Notes: a model not told the origin generated them from the letters alone. Shown: positions 1 through 8,344, counted from the first letter of the stretch. The stretch is DNA of 64,000 nt from Verrucomicrobiota bacterium (GCA_025360015.1 JANYCZ010000069.1:19343-83342), one strand, 5' to 3'. Made by a program: numbers and translations.

Positions 1-691
1 CAGCAGCAGCCACTTCGGCGCGCTTGTCCTTGCTGAAGCGGACATCCTCAGCGCGCTCGATGAAGATGGTGTCTTCGCAGATGTTCTTCGCGTGATCTCC
101 CACACGCTCCAGAAACCGCGCCACGAAGATGAGGTGGATGTAGCCTTCCAGCTCGGCGTGGTGGGACTCCATCACGGTGATGATTTCACGATCCAGTGAT
201 TTCTCAGCGGCATCGAGTTCCTTGTCCAGCAGACGAGCGGCGGTGGCGGCATCAGGGTCAGCGTTGAGGAAGGCCTGCAGGCTGAGATCCAGATTGCGGT
301 CACACAGCGAATAGACAGGCTGGATGAGCTTGATCTCGGGAAACTCGGGCAGGTTGTTGATGATGCGCGCACGTTTGGCGATGCTCGATGCCTGGTCCGC
401 AATGCGTTCGAGATTGTTAGCCACGCGGATGGTGCCCATCACCTGCCGCAAGTCGTGCGCGGTGGGCTGAAATTTCACCAGGATCTGCATGCCGTGCTTG
501 TCCACACTCTTCTCCAGTTCGTTCACATCCTGATCGGCGGCGATGGCGGCATTGCACAGGTCGGTGTCACGCTCCAGCAGGCCGCGCATCGCGCTGGCGA
601 GATTCTTGCGCGCCATGCTGGCCATGGCAAGGACGTCGCTGCGCAGCTTGTCGAGCGAGTGGTTGAAGCTGGAGAGGATGTGTTCTTGCAT
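1..691 (-). CDS. phoU: PhoU-like phosphate signalling regulator (partial, C-terminus off the window)
   Basis: Reading leftward from an ATG at 691 gives an open frame that runs off the left edge, so it is absent from the ORF track. The protein begins MQEHILSSFNHSLDKL and has the two PhoU helical-bundle repeats. The first carries NNLERIADQASSIAKR and the second FLERVGDHAKNICED, both matching the family E-R-x-x-D/G-x-A signature that binds metal clusters in known PhoU proteins. PhoU links the Pst phosphate transporter to PhoR and keeps the Pho regulon off when phosphate is plentiful. It lies 30 bp behind the PlcP-like gene on the same strand and close to phoB-phoR, so a Pho role is well supported. 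About 230 residues are visible, and only the extreme C-terminus should be missing. Confidence 0.93.
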   Translation of the reverse strand, partial: MQEHILSSFNHSLDKLRSDVLAMASMARKNLASAMRGLLERDTDLCNAAIAADQDVNELEKSVDKHGMQILVKFQPTAHDLRQVMGTIRVANNLERIADQASSIAKRARIINNLPEFPEIKLIQPVYSLCDRNLDLSLQAFLNADPDAATAARLLDKELDAAEKSLDREIITVMESHHAELEGYIHLIFVARFLERVGDHAKNICEDTIFIERAEDVRFSKDKRAEVAAA

Positions 692-721
692 GGTTAAGAA
701 TGAACTAATGTGACAGTTTCG

Positions 722-1582
722 CTACATTGGAATTGCAGAAGATTTCGCAGGCTGCGGAGCCTCTTCTTCAATCTCGCCCTTCGGATCGCGATGCGTGCGC
801 TCGCAGAATTCCGGGTAGCTGATGATCTCAAAGCTGCCGTCGAGATTCTCGCCGATGGCGGTCATGGACTCCACCCAGTCACCGGAATTGAGGTAATGCG
901 TGCTGCCGACCATCTTGTTGTCAGCCTTGTGAATGTGCCCGCAAATGATGCCGATGCAGCCGCGCTGTTTCGCAAGGTTCTGCAACTGGTCCTCATACTT
1001 CCCCACCGCGCCGATGGTGGACTTCACCTTCTGCTTCACCCAGGCGCTGAAGGAGAAGGGCTCCTTGCCCCGCAGGCGACGATAGGTGTTGTACAGACGG
1101 TTGATGCGCAGCAGAAAGTTGTACCCTAGTCCGCCAAGCTGCGCCAGCCACGCATGATTGGTGCTCACCGCGTCAAAGCCGTCTCCATGCACCACCAGGT
1201 AGTCGCCCGCAGGCGTGTGGTGGATGTGCTCGTCTGTGATGAGGAAGTGCTCAAACTGGATCGGGATAAAGCGGTCCAGGACGTCATCGTGATTGCCGCG
1301 CAGGTAGATGATCTCGGTGTTCTCCTTCTCCATCTTGCGCAGCACAGTGCGGATGAAGTTGGTATGCCCCTTGTTCCAGCCGCCCATGCGGCGGAGATGC
1401 CAGGCGTCAATGATGTCGCCATTGAGCACCAGCTTGTCGCACAGGCAGTTGCGCAGGAAGTGGGAGGCCTGCGCCGCCTTGCTGTCCGGCATGCCCAGAT
1501 GCACGTCGGAGATGAAGATGGTTTTGAACCTCAGCTTCGATTTGCCGGTGGCCGGATTTAGAATGGGAGCAGCTTCACTCAT
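722..1582 (-). CDS. PlcP/LpxH-like metallophosphoesterase (probable Pi-starvation phospholipase C)
   Basis: This 286-aa calcineurin-like phosphoesterase shows all the metal-ligand blocks in order: DVHLG, GDIIDAW, GNHDD, VHGDGFD and CGHIHKA. Automatic annotation would call it UDP-2,3-diacylglucosamine diphosphatase (LpxH-like). The context argues for PlcP, the phospholipase C of Sinorhizobium and marine bacteria that cleaves phospholipid headgroups to diacylglycerol when phosphate is scarce. It overlaps the upstream glycosyltransferase by ATGA, as in the known plcP-agt pairs, and sits beside phoU and phoB-phoR. No signal peptide or membrane segment is seen, so it probably acts at the inner cytoplasmic face. 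The family is seen directly; the PlcP role is inferred from neighbours. Confidence 0.85.
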   Translation of the reverse strand: MSEAAPILNPATGKSKLRFKTIFISDVHLGMPDSKAAQASHFLRNCLCDKLVLNGDIIDAWHLRRMGGWNKGHTNFIRTVLRKMEKENTEIIYLRGNHDDVLDRFIPIQFEHFLITDEHIHHTPAGDYLVVHGDGFDAVSTNHAWLAQLGGLGYNFLLRINRLYNTYRRLRGKEPFSFSAWVKQKVKSTIGAVGKYEDQLQNLAKQRGCIGIICGHIHKADNKMVGSTHYLNSGDWVESMTAIGENLDGSFEIISYPEFCERTHRDPKGEIEEEAPQPAKSSAIPM

Positions 1583-2700
1583 TTTAAGACAGGCATCTCA
1601 TGCATCACGGATGCCAGTTCATGCTCAAATTGTTCAATCACTCGTTCCCAGCCCAGATCAAACGCGGACTGCCGGGCGGCAAAGCGCAGCGGCTCCTGCT
1701 GCCACGCCGTAGCGGCCACACGGGTCTGCGCCAGAAAGGCCTCGGCATCATTGAATGCCGCGAGCCAGCCGTTTTCACCCGTGCGGATCAGCAGGCGCGG
1801 CGCGGCATAGTCATACGCCACCACCCCCAGCCCGGCGGCCATGGCCTCCAGCACCACATTGCCAAACGTTTCCGTGATGCTGGGAAAGAGAAACACATCT
1901 CCCGAGGCATAATGCGCCGCCAGATCCTCCCCTGTGCGCGCTCCGGCATAATGAAACTCAGGCCGCTCCTCCTTCAGCGACTCCAGGCGCGGCCCATTGC
2001 CCACGATGACCATGCGCGCCTTCGGCTGCGCCTCTTTAAAGACATCGAAGGCACGCACCACCAGCTCCAGATTCTTCTCCGCCGCCACGCGCCCCACATA
2101 GATCGCCACCGGCGTCGAATCATCCGCGCCCCAGGTCTGGCGCAGGGCGGCATCACGCCGCTGCGGATCAAACATCTCTGTATCCACGCCGCGTCCCAGC
2201 ACGCCCACGTTTTGGATGCCCCAGCGCTCCAGCATCGCCGCCGTGTCCACAGAGGGCGTCAGCGTGCGCGCCGTTTGATTGTGGATCGTCCGCAGCACTC
2301 CCTGTGCCACCGTTTCCAGACCGGGCAGGTGGTAGTCCTCCAGATAGTTTTGAAAATTCGTGTGGAAGCCGGACACCACCGGGATGTCCCGCTTCCCCGC
2401 CGCACGGATGGCAGAGATGCCCATGAGCGTCTCCGTGGCCACGTAGAGCACGTCAGGCCGGAAGGTGTCAAACAGCTCCAGCATCTGCCGGATGGAGGCA
2501 AAGCCAAAGCGCAGCCCCGGGTAGCCCGGCAGCGGCAGCGAGTGCATCACATGCCTTTGCAGCCCGTCTTCCGACTCCACCGTGGTCACTACCTCCACCA
2601 CATTCCCTCGCCTCACCAGCCCCACCCCGAGGGTGTGCAGCGTACGTGCCACGCCATTGATGTCTGGCGGATACGTGTCGGTGACGATGAGGACCCTCAT
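1579..2700 (-). CDS. GT4 glycosyltransferase, Agt-like (probable diacylglycerol glycosyltransferase)
   Basis: The protein starts MRVLIVTDTYPPDINGVART, the usual N-terminus of GT-B family 4 enzymes, and ends with the nucleotide-sugar E-x7-E block in ITETFGNVVLEAMAAG. The start at 2700 gives about 373 aa. The longer track ORF (to 2862) reads through the repeat-filled regulatory region and is unlikely. Related enzymes make SQDG, phosphatidylinositol mannosides or monoglycosyl-diacylglycerol. Next to a PlcP-like enzyme it most likely puts a sugar on the released diacylglycerol, replacing phospholipid with glycolipid. It is the first gene of a GT, PlcP, PhoU operon. The sugar donor cannot be read from sequence. 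Confidence 0.85.
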   Translation of the reverse strand: MRVLIVTDTYPPDINGVARTLHTLGVGLVRRGNVVEVVTTVESEDGLQRHVMHSLPLPGYPGLRFGFASIRQMLELFDTFRPDVLYVATETLMGISAIRAAGKRDIPVVSGFHTNFQNYLEDYHLPGLETVAQGVLRTIHNQTARTLTPSVDTAAMLERWGIQNVGVLGRGVDTEMFDPQRRDAALRQTWGADDSTPVAIYVGRVAAEKNLELVVRAFDVFKEAQPKARMVIVGNGPRLESLKEERPEFHYAGARTGEDLAAHYASGDVFLFPSITETFGNVVLEAMAAGLGVVAYDYAAPRLLIRTGENGWLAAFNDAEAFLAQTRVAATAWQQEPLRFAARQSAFDLGWERVIEQFEHELASVMHEMPVLK

Positions 2701-2758
2701 GGTGGGAGATAATGAACGAATGCTCCATGAAGCGCATCTGCGAATGCTGTCCAACTTT

Positions 2759-2867
2759 GTCACGGTGACGAATCCGTCACATTTCATCCTCGTCACCACG
2801 GCAACCCTGTTGCCATGTGACGCTTTCGTCACCATCATAGGTTTGCCGAGGGGGGCAGCCAAGTCAC
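2759..2867. promoter_or_regulatory. GTCAC repeat cluster between the divergent glycosyltransferase and phoB genes
   Basis: This short divergent control region holds seven GTCAC/GTGAC words. Two form the same dyad, GTGACG-N4-CGTCAC, at 2765-2780 and 2817-2832. Further GTCAC words lie at 2759, 2792 and 2863. Within each dyad the two words are 11 bp apart, the half-site spacing of PhoB boxes, although a strict Pho box is a direct repeat. The likely reader is the PhoB encoded next door, which would give autoregulation plus control of the lipid-remodelling operon. A different dimeric regulator is possible. Confidence 0.6.
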
Positions 2868-2879
2868 AAAATACCTAGC

Positions 2880-3578
2880 ATGAGCAAGATACTGATCGTC
2901 GAGGATGAAGCAGACATCGCGGAACTCATCTCCCTGCATCTCAGCCGTGAGGGGCATGAGGCGATCTGCATCGGCAATGGCCTCCAGGTCATGCCTGCCG
3001 TGCTCGCTCAGCAGCCGGAGCTCATCGTGCTGGACATCATGCTTCCAGGCCTGGACGGCATGCAAATTTTCAAGCGCCTGCGCGCGGACACCCGCACCGC
3101 CACCATCCCCGTCATCATCCTTACCGCCAAAGGCCAGGTCACCGACAAGATCGCCGGCCTCGAACTCGGCGCGGATGACTACCTCACCAAGCCCTTCAGC
3201 CCGCGCGAGCTCTACCTGCGCATCAGTGCTGTGCTCCGCCGTGTGAAGAAGGTCACCCACGTGTCTGAGATCCAGCGCGGTCGCTTCATGCTGGACCGCA
3301 AAAACATGAAGCTTTTTCTCGATGGCAGCCCGCTGGACCTGACCACAATCGAGTTCAAGCTCCTGACCACGCTCATGGAAAACGACAACGCCGTGCACAA
3401 CCGCGCCGATCTCCTACGCGATGTGTGGGGCTACAACAGCGACGTCGCCACCCGCACCCTCGACACCCATATCAAGCGCCTGCGTGAAAAACTCGGTGCA
3501 GCCGGCGACCATATCGTCACCATTCGCGGCACCGGCTTCCAGTTCCAGACGGAACTCGCCGCCCCCCTGCCTGCATGA
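2880..3578 (+). CDS. phoB: PhoB-type response regulator
   Basis: This 232-aa OmpR/PhoB-class regulator has an N-terminal receiver domain (acidic pair in VEDE, phospho-acceptor D52 in LDIMLPG, K104 in LTKPFSP) and a C-terminal winged helix ending in TRTLDTHIKRLREKL. It overlaps the histidine kinase by ATGA, so the two are translationally coupled. Its upstream region carries repeated GTCAC sites that may be its own binding sites. With phoU nearby and the lipid-remodelling genes divergent, phosphate-starvation control is the natural role. The assignment to PhoB rather than another OmpR-class regulator rests on this context. Confidence 0.9.
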   Translation: MSKILIVEDEADIAELISLHLSREGHEAICIGNGLQVMPAVLAQQPELIVLDIMLPGLDGMQIFKRLRADTRTATIPVIILTAKGQVTDKIAGLELGADDYLTKPFSPRELYLRISAVLRRVKKVTHVSEIQRGRFMLDRKNMKLFLDGSPLDLTTIEFKLLTTLMENDNAVHNRADLLRDVWGYNSDVATRTLDTHIKRLREKLGAAGDHIVTIRGTGFQFQTELAAPLPA

Positions 3579-4825
3579 CCCTTTCCCTCCTCCTCGCCCT
3601 CCTGCTCGGCGCATGCCTCCTTGCCTGGGCGCGGCGTGAGAAATACTGGACGAAGCGCTGGGAGTCCGCCGCCAAAACCCTGGGCCTCAAAGCACGCAAT
3701 GCGGACCAGCTCCTCGAGCACGCCGCCGCCTTGCTCCGCGCACGGCAGCAGGCCGAGCAGCAGTCCGAGCAGCGCCGCGTCTTTGAGTCCCTGCTCGATG
3801 AGATCAGCCAGGGCCTCGTGCTGGTGGATGACAATCTGCGCATCCGCTACGCCAATGCCCCGCTGAAAAAACTCCTTCACCGCAAGGAGATACACGCCGG
3901 ACGCCCGCTCATCGCCGAGGTCCGCGACCACCAGATCTCCGACCTTGTCCAGGAATCCATCACCGAAAAGCGCCACACCACCCGCCGCATTCAGATGCTG
4001 CCCTCGGACGTGGGTGCCGGGTCCAATCTCGGCGGCCGCTACTTCATCATCGAAGCCGCACCTCTCGGTGCCGATGTCGGCGGCGGTGCCTGGCTCATGC
4101 TCCAGGACGTCACCGAGTCCGCCATGACCGAGCAGATTCGCCGGGATTTCGTTGCCAATGCCTCGCATGAGCTGCGCACCCCCCTCACCCTCATCAACGG
4201 CTACATCGAAATGCTGCAGGACGACGCCAGCAAGGCCCCCGCCGCCATGAAGCGCAGCCTCGATGTCATGGAAAAGCACGGCAAGCGCATCGCCCGCATC
4301 ATCGAGGACATGCTCGCCATCTCCCGTTTGGAGGATGCCAGCAGCTCTTTGAACAAAGAACCCTTCAACGTCAAGGCCTGCGCCAAGGACACCGCCGACC
4401 ACCTCGCCCCCATGCTGGAAGGCCGGGATGCACGCATCGAACTCAGCTTCCCCAAAGACGGCGGCAGACTCACCGGCGACCGTTTTTACTGGGACCAGGT
4501 CTTCACCAATCTCATCGAAAACTCCATCAAGGAGAACACCAAGCCCGGCCTCGTCATCCGCGTCTCCGGTGAATGGCTGGAGAGCGAGTGCATCCTCAAG
4601 GTCAGCGACAACGGCATCGGCATCCCCGCGCATGACCTGCCCTTCGTTTTCAAACGCTTCTACCGGGGGAACAAGCACCACTCCTCCACCCAGATCAAAG
4701 GCACCGGGCTCGGTCTCTCCATCGTCAAACGCGCCGTGGAGGCCCACGGCGGCAAGATCGAGCTCACCAGCTCCCCCGGCATCGAGACCACTTTCACCAT
4801 GCGCCTGCCTTTGCAGCCTGCCTAG
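3575..4825 (+). CDS. phoR: PhoR-type sensor histidine kinase
   Basis: This 416-aa kinase has one N-terminal membrane segment (residues 1-19, rich in Leu), a coiled linker, a PAS domain (about 70-185), a HisKA domain with H198 in NASHELRTPLTLING, and a C-terminal ATPase domain with the N box (NLIENSIKEN), G1 (DNGIGIP) and G2 (GTGLGLSIVKR). There is no sizeable periplasmic domain, as in PhoR, which senses through the PstSCAB-PhoU complex. It begins four bases inside phoB. It is the probable partner kinase/phosphatase of that regulator. Confidence 0.9.
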   Translation: MTLSLLLALLLGACLLAWARREKYWTKRWESAAKTLGLKARNADQLLEHAAALLRARQQAEQQSEQRRVFESLLDEISQGLVLVDDNLRIRYANAPLKKLLHRKEIHAGRPLIAEVRDHQISDLVQESITEKRHTTRRIQMLPSDVGAGSNLGGRYFIIEAAPLGADVGGGAWLMLQDVTESAMTEQIRRDFVANASHELRTPLTLINGYIEMLQDDASKAPAAMKRSLDVMEKHGKRIARIIEDMLAISRLEDASSSLNKEPFNVKACAKDTADHLAPMLEGRDARIELSFPKDGGRLTGDRFYWDQVFTNLIENSIKENTKPGLVIRVSGEWLESECILKVSDNGIGIPAHDLPFVFKRFYRGNKHHSSTQIKGTGLGLSIVKRAVEAHGGKIELTSSPGIETTFTMRLPLQPA

Positions 4826-4916
4826 GCCCGTTGCCCTCTTTCGCGCTGAATGGAGCCCCCCAGGGCCCGAGGGAGACATTCGACGGCGCACACAAGCTGT
4901 TTTCGAAGTCGCGGGA

Positions 4917-5048
4917 ATTTTCGAATCTGCCGCAGAGGGGCAAAGGTGGCAGCGACTGAATTTTTTCTTTGCTCCCTCTGCCTCTTTGCCCCTCTGCGGC
5001 AAACCGAACGTCATCACGCTCACCCTACCGGAAATGAGTTTCGAAAAT
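4917..5048. repeat. Nested inverted-repeat element, member of a dispersed repeat family
   Basis: This gap between phoR and moaA carries an 18-bp perfect inverted repeat (4928-4945 with 4984-5001, arm core GCCGCAGAGGGGCAAAG) inside an outer 9-bp one (ATTTTCGAA at 4917, TTCGAAAAT at 5040). The central text CTCCCTCTGCC...CCCCTCTGCGGCAAA recurs several times near 62.9-63.8 kb. It could fold into a long hairpin and act as terminator for phoR, but it has no clear T-run. It looks like a non-coding, MITE- or REP-like element. No gene is seen from 4826 to 5112. Confidence 0.75.
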
Positions 5049-5112
5049 CGCCCGCACAGGCAAGCTCACAAGATTTTGAGGGCATACCAAGGCTTGAGCC
5101 GGGGCGTAGTCT

Positions 5113-6126
5113 GTGGTTAGAACCTCTGTGGAAGACCCCTTCGGCCATCGCATTTCCTACCTGCGCGTTTCCGTCACCGACCGGTGCAACGAACGCTGCA
5201 GGTACTGCATGCCCGAGGAGGAGCAGGCCTGGTTCGCCAAAGACGAAACCCTCAGCTACGAAGAACTGCTGCGCACCGTGCGCGTCGGCGCCACGCTCGG
5301 CATCAAAAAAGTCCGCGTCACCGGCGGTGAGCCCCTCACCCGCCCCGGCGTGGCCGGTTTCTGCGCCGATCTCGCCAAAATTCCCGGCATCGACGACATC
5401 GGCATCTCCACCAACGGCACCCTCCTCGCCAAAACCGAAGACGGCGTCACCATGGCCGAGCGCCTCGTGAAAGCCGGCGTCCGCACTGCGAACATCTCGC
5501 TCGACTCCCTGGACCGCGCCACCTACCAGCGCACCACCAGCCGCGATCTCCTGCCCCGCGTCCTCGAAGGCATCGACGCCGCCATCGCCGCCGGCTTCCA
5601 GTCCATCAAGTTCAACAGCGTCCTCATGAAAGGCCAGACCGAGCGCGAGCTTCCTGCCCTCATCGACTTCGCCCGCCAAAAAAACGCCCTGCTCCGCTTC
5701 ATTGAGCTCATGCCCGTCAGCACCCAGGACGTGCTGAGCGAGGATAACTTCCTCCCCATCGGCATCGCAAAGCAGCTCGTCGAGCAGACAACCGGCCCCC
5801 TCACTCCCCTGCCCGAGTTCAAAACCAACGGCCCCGCCGCCTACCATCTCATCCCCGCCACCGGGCAGAAGATCGGCTTCATCGGCGCCATGACGAACCT
5901 CCACTTCTGCGAGAACTGCGACAAGCTCCGCCTCACCTGCGACGGCAAGCTCCGCCCCTGCCTCGGAAGCTACCTTGAGTTCGACCTCCGCAGCGTCCTC
6001 CGCGCCGGCTGCACCGACACCGAACTCGCCGCGTTCTTCCACAACGTCGTCTCCCGCAAACCCAAGGAGCACGACTTCCGCCACAACTACCAGCCGAACC
6101 GCCGCATGATCGCCATCGGTGGATGA
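5113..6126 (+). CDS. moaA: GTP 3',8-cyclase MoaA (molybdopterin biosynthesis)
   Basis: A 337-aa radical SAM enzyme that rearranges GTP to 3',8-cyclo-dihydro-GTP, the first step of molybdenum cofactor synthesis. The SAM-cluster cysteines are C25, C29 and C32 (CNERCRYCM). The C-terminal second cluster is visible as CENCDKLRLTC...C, and the protein ends in the Gly-Gly tail (IGG) needed for activity in known MoaA proteins. The start is GTG at 5113, since no closer ATG preserves the conserved N-terminus. moaC lies 1.6 kb downstream on the same strand. The cofactor could serve the molybdenum hydroxylase subunits at 51.9-53.6 kb. Confidence 0.95.
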   Translation: MVRTSVEDPFGHRISYLRVSVTDRCNERCRYCMPEEEQAWFAKDETLSYEELLRTVRVGATLGIKKVRVTGGEPLTRPGVAGFCADLAKIPGIDDIGISTNGTLLAKTEDGVTMAERLVKAGVRTANISLDSLDRATYQRTTSRDLLPRVLEGIDAAIAAGFQSIKFNSVLMKGQTERELPALIDFARQKNALLRFIELMPVSTQDVLSEDNFLPIGIAKQLVEQTTGPLTPLPEFKTNGPAAYHLIPATGQKIGFIGAMTNLHFCENCDKLRLTCDGKLRPCLGSYLEFDLRSVLRAGCTDTELAAFFHNVVSRKPKEHDFRHNYQPNRRMIAIGG

Positions 6127-6315
6127 AGGAACGCAGTGTTGCGAATAACGCGAGAGCGTCCCCGGAGTGCGTGCGCTTCAGCGCCGCTTTCGAACGTCCA
6201 ACGGCTCGCGCAAACTCCCCCCCTCGCGTCAAGTGCGTGTCGCCAACATAGAACCACAAGCTTTGGGCAAGTCCGCCCACTTTTTGGACGCGCAAAGCCG
6301 AATCGTTTCCCGTCA

Positions 6316-7335
6316 CTAAAAACCCGCCAGGACAACCTTGCCCATTGCCTTGCCACTCTCCACGAGCGCATGGGCTTCTCTGAGATTCTTGGCATTGATC
6401 TGGCCAAGATGGCTCCCCGCCGTAGAACGAATCTTGCCGGCATCGACAAGTTCAGCCACTTGGTTGAGCAGGCGTCCCTGTTCGCTCATCTTGGGCGATT
6501 GAGGCCGCGCCCGGGCAAACATAAACTCCCAATGGAGCGAGAGGCTCTTGGGTTTCAGCTTATTGATGTCCACCGACCGGGCGAGGTTTTCGATCAGGCC
6601 AATCGCAGCTTCAGCAGCCACCGCTTCGATGATTTCGTCGAAGTGATCCTCGGTCTTGGTCAGGGCCAGGACATAGTTGACCCCTTCAGGGACAATCTTC
6701 TTCACCTGTACGCCCAAAGGGTGGCGATGATCAATCACATCGTCTGCGCCCAAGGTCCGACACCACTCGACGGTTTCGGGGCGCGAAGCAGTGGCGATCA
6801 CCTTCAATCCAGTCAGCTTCTTCGCCAGTTGGATGGCGATGGAACCGACGCCACCAGCCCCGCCAATGATCAGCAGCGTCCCTTGCAAGGAAGATGAGAT
6901 GGGAAGTGAAAACCGGTCAAAGAGCAGTTCCCAGGCGGTGATGGTTGTCAGGGGCAATGCCGCCGCATCGGCAAAGCTGAGAGACGCGGGCTTTTTGCCG
7001 ACGATGCGCTCATCCACGGCCTGAAACTCGGCATACGAACCCGGCCGCTCCAATGAGCCTGCATAGTAAACTTCATCGCCCGGCGCAAACAAAGTCACTT
7101 CGGAACCGACTTCCACCACCACACCCGCAGCATCCCACCCGAGAATTTTGAGTTCGCCGGAAGGTTGTCCCGGACCGCCTCCCCTGCGAATCTTGGTATC
7201 CACCGGATTGACGGAAATGGCGCGGATTTGCACCAGCAGATCGCGAGGTCCCGGCTGAGGTTTATCGAGGACCACATCAATAAGGCTTTCGGGATCCTCG
7301 ATGGGCAGATGCTCACGGTAGCTGACGGCATTCAT
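6316..7335 (-). CDS. Zinc-type alcohol dehydrogenase / quinone oxidoreductase-like MDR protein
   Basis: The protein of about 339 aa belongs to the medium-chain dehydrogenase/reductase superfamily, in the NADPH-dependent quinone oxidoreductase or zinc-binding alcohol dehydrogenase-like branch. A GroES-like N-terminal half (WDAAGVVVEVGSEV, FAPGDEVYYAG) precedes a Rossmann half with IIGGAGGVGSIAIQLAK. The catalytic zinc ligands of true alcohol dehydrogenases are not evident, so enone or quinone reduction is likelier. I chose the ATG at 7335 (MNAVSYREH) because a GGGAG ribosome site lies 7 nt upstream, one of the few good ones in this window. It runs against moaA and moaC and shows no operon link to them. 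The 6127-6315 gap shows nothing recognisable. Confidence 0.85.
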   Translation of the reverse strand: MNAVSYREHLPIEDPESLIDVVLDKPQPGPRDLLVQIRAISVNPVDTKIRRGGGPGQPSGELKILGWDAAGVVVEVGSEVTLFAPGDEVYYAGSLERPGSYAEFQAVDERIVGKKPASLSFADAAALPLTTITAWELLFDRFSLPISSSLQGTLLIIGGAGGVGSIAIQLAKKLTGLKVIATASRPETVEWCRTLGADDVIDHRHPLGVQVKKIVPEGVNYVLALTKTEDHFDEIIEAVAAEAAIGLIENLARSVDINKLKPKSLSLHWEFMFARARPQSPKMSEQGRLLNQVAELVDAGKIRSTAGSHLGQINAKNLREAHALVESGKAMGKVVLAGF

Positions 7336-7496
7336 AATTAGGCTCCCGAATTGATTTCGGTCGTGAAGAGGAGCACTGCATCCCCCCTGCTCCAACCCTT
7401 TTCCGCCAGCCGGACTTTCATATTCGCAGACGAAAACACAATGCCGGGCATGATTGGCACTCAGTTAAGCGGCGGTCGTCGCGGAATGGAACGCAG

Positions 7497-7612
7497 CAGG
7501 CCAAATCGCCCCGGAGCGCGGACTTCCAGTCCGCAGCACTCCGCGTGCATCCATACCTCCGCACGTTCCCCGAGCCCCAGCACGCAGCAGCCCCCCATGC
7601 CTCTGCACGAAC
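7497..7612. repeat. Dispersed intergenic repeat containing GGACTTCCAGTCCGC
   Basis: The gap before moaC holds text (GCAGGCCAAATCGCCCCGGA, then GCGGACTTCCAGTCCGC and a CACTCCGC...GCAC tail) that recurs with few changes near 62.70-62.78 kb. GCGGACTTCCAGTCCGC contains the dyad GCGGACT-TCC-AGTCCGC. The long track ORF 7351..8172 runs through this repeat only because it is open in frame with moaC. Nothing else was found from 7336 to 7713. Confidence 0.7.
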
Positions 7613-7713
7613 CTTCGGCGTCGCAGGATCATCCGCCCCCCTGCGCAGAACAACAGCACCCATCAAAAAACAACTTTCCCAGCTCGCCACCCATCCCTAG
7701 CATCCTCCTTCCC

Positions 7714-8172
7714 ATGCGCCCCCTCACCCACCTCAATCGCAAAGGCGAAGCCGCCATGGTCGATGTCTCCGCAAAGCCCCCCGTGCGTCGCGAAGCCGTG
7801 GCCGGAGGCCGCATCCTGCTGCAGCCCGCCACGCTCGACCTCATCCGCAAAAACCAGGTCAAAAAAGGCGACGTCCTCAGCATCGCCCGCATCGCCGGCA
7901 TCCAGGCCGCCAAGCAGACGCAGCACCTCATTCCCCTCTGCCACCAGATCCCGCTGAGCAAAGTGCAGGTCGATTTTGAACTGCGCGCTAAAGCCATCCA
8001 CATCACCGCCTCCGCCATCACCGTGGCCCCCACCGGCGTCGAAATGGAAGCACTCACCGCCGTCTCCATCGCCGCCCTCACCATCTACGACATGTGCAAA
8101 GCCGCCGATAAGAAGATGCGCATCGAAGGTGTCAAACTGGTGAGCAAAACCAAAGGCACTTCTGAAACTTGA
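7714..8172 (+). CDS. moaC: Cyclic pyranopterin monophosphate synthase MoaC
   Basis: This 152-aa protein converts the MoaA product to cyclic pyranopterin monophosphate. Family blocks visible are MVDVSAKPPVRREAVAGG near the start, the active-site segment HLIPLCHQIPLSKV, and TGVEMEALTAVSIAALTIYDMCKA. The start at 7714 (MRPLTHLNRKG) gives the normal family length. The 120-aa upstream extension in the ORF track is low-complexity translated repeat. It shares orientation with moaA, though a leftward dehydrogenase gene separates them, so it probably has its own promoter. Confidence 0.95.
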   Translation: MRPLTHLNRKGEAAMVDVSAKPPVRREAVAGGRILLQPATLDLIRKNQVKKGDVLSIARIAGIQAAKQTQHLIPLCHQIPLSKVQVDFELRAKAIHITASAITVAPTGVEMEALTAVSIAALTIYDMCKAADKKMRIEGVKLVSKTKGTSET

Positions 8173-8291
8173 AGAGGGCCTACGGATCACCCTGAAACCA
8201 GAGTTTGATTTCAGGTTCCGTGTATTCAGCGTCCTCCGTGGTTGATCCATCCCGGATCACTATCCCCGGTCTCCGCCCCCCCAACGCAAAA

Positions 8292-8317
8292 CACGCGATG
8301 CCTTCCGGCATCGCGTG
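8292..8317 (-). terminator. Strong hairpin between moaC and the DUF1501 gene
   Basis: The sequence CACGCGATGCC-TTCC-GGCATCGCGTG is a perfect 11-bp stem with a 4-nt loop. On the minus strand it is followed by TTTT, which fits an intrinsic terminator for the leftward DUF1501 gene that ends at 8345. It may also stop moaC transcription from the other side. Confidence 0.75.
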
Positions 8318-8344
8318 CTTCATTGAATGTGATGCTCTGCCCGC

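Noticed and set aside
2759-2867. CRP/FNR-type site in the phoB upstream region
   Set aside because: TGTGA and TCAC words here are separated by 8 bp, not the 6 bp required, and the GTCAC pattern with 11-bp spacing fits a PhoB-like reader better.
3431-5023. 530-aa minus-strand ORF opposite phoB-phoR
   Set aside because: It is the antisense shadow of the two-component genes, with Ala/Gly/Asp-rich shadow composition.
7351-7713. N-terminal extension of MoaC in the ORF track
   Set aside because: It is a low-complexity translation of a dispersed repeat; the family start is at 7714.
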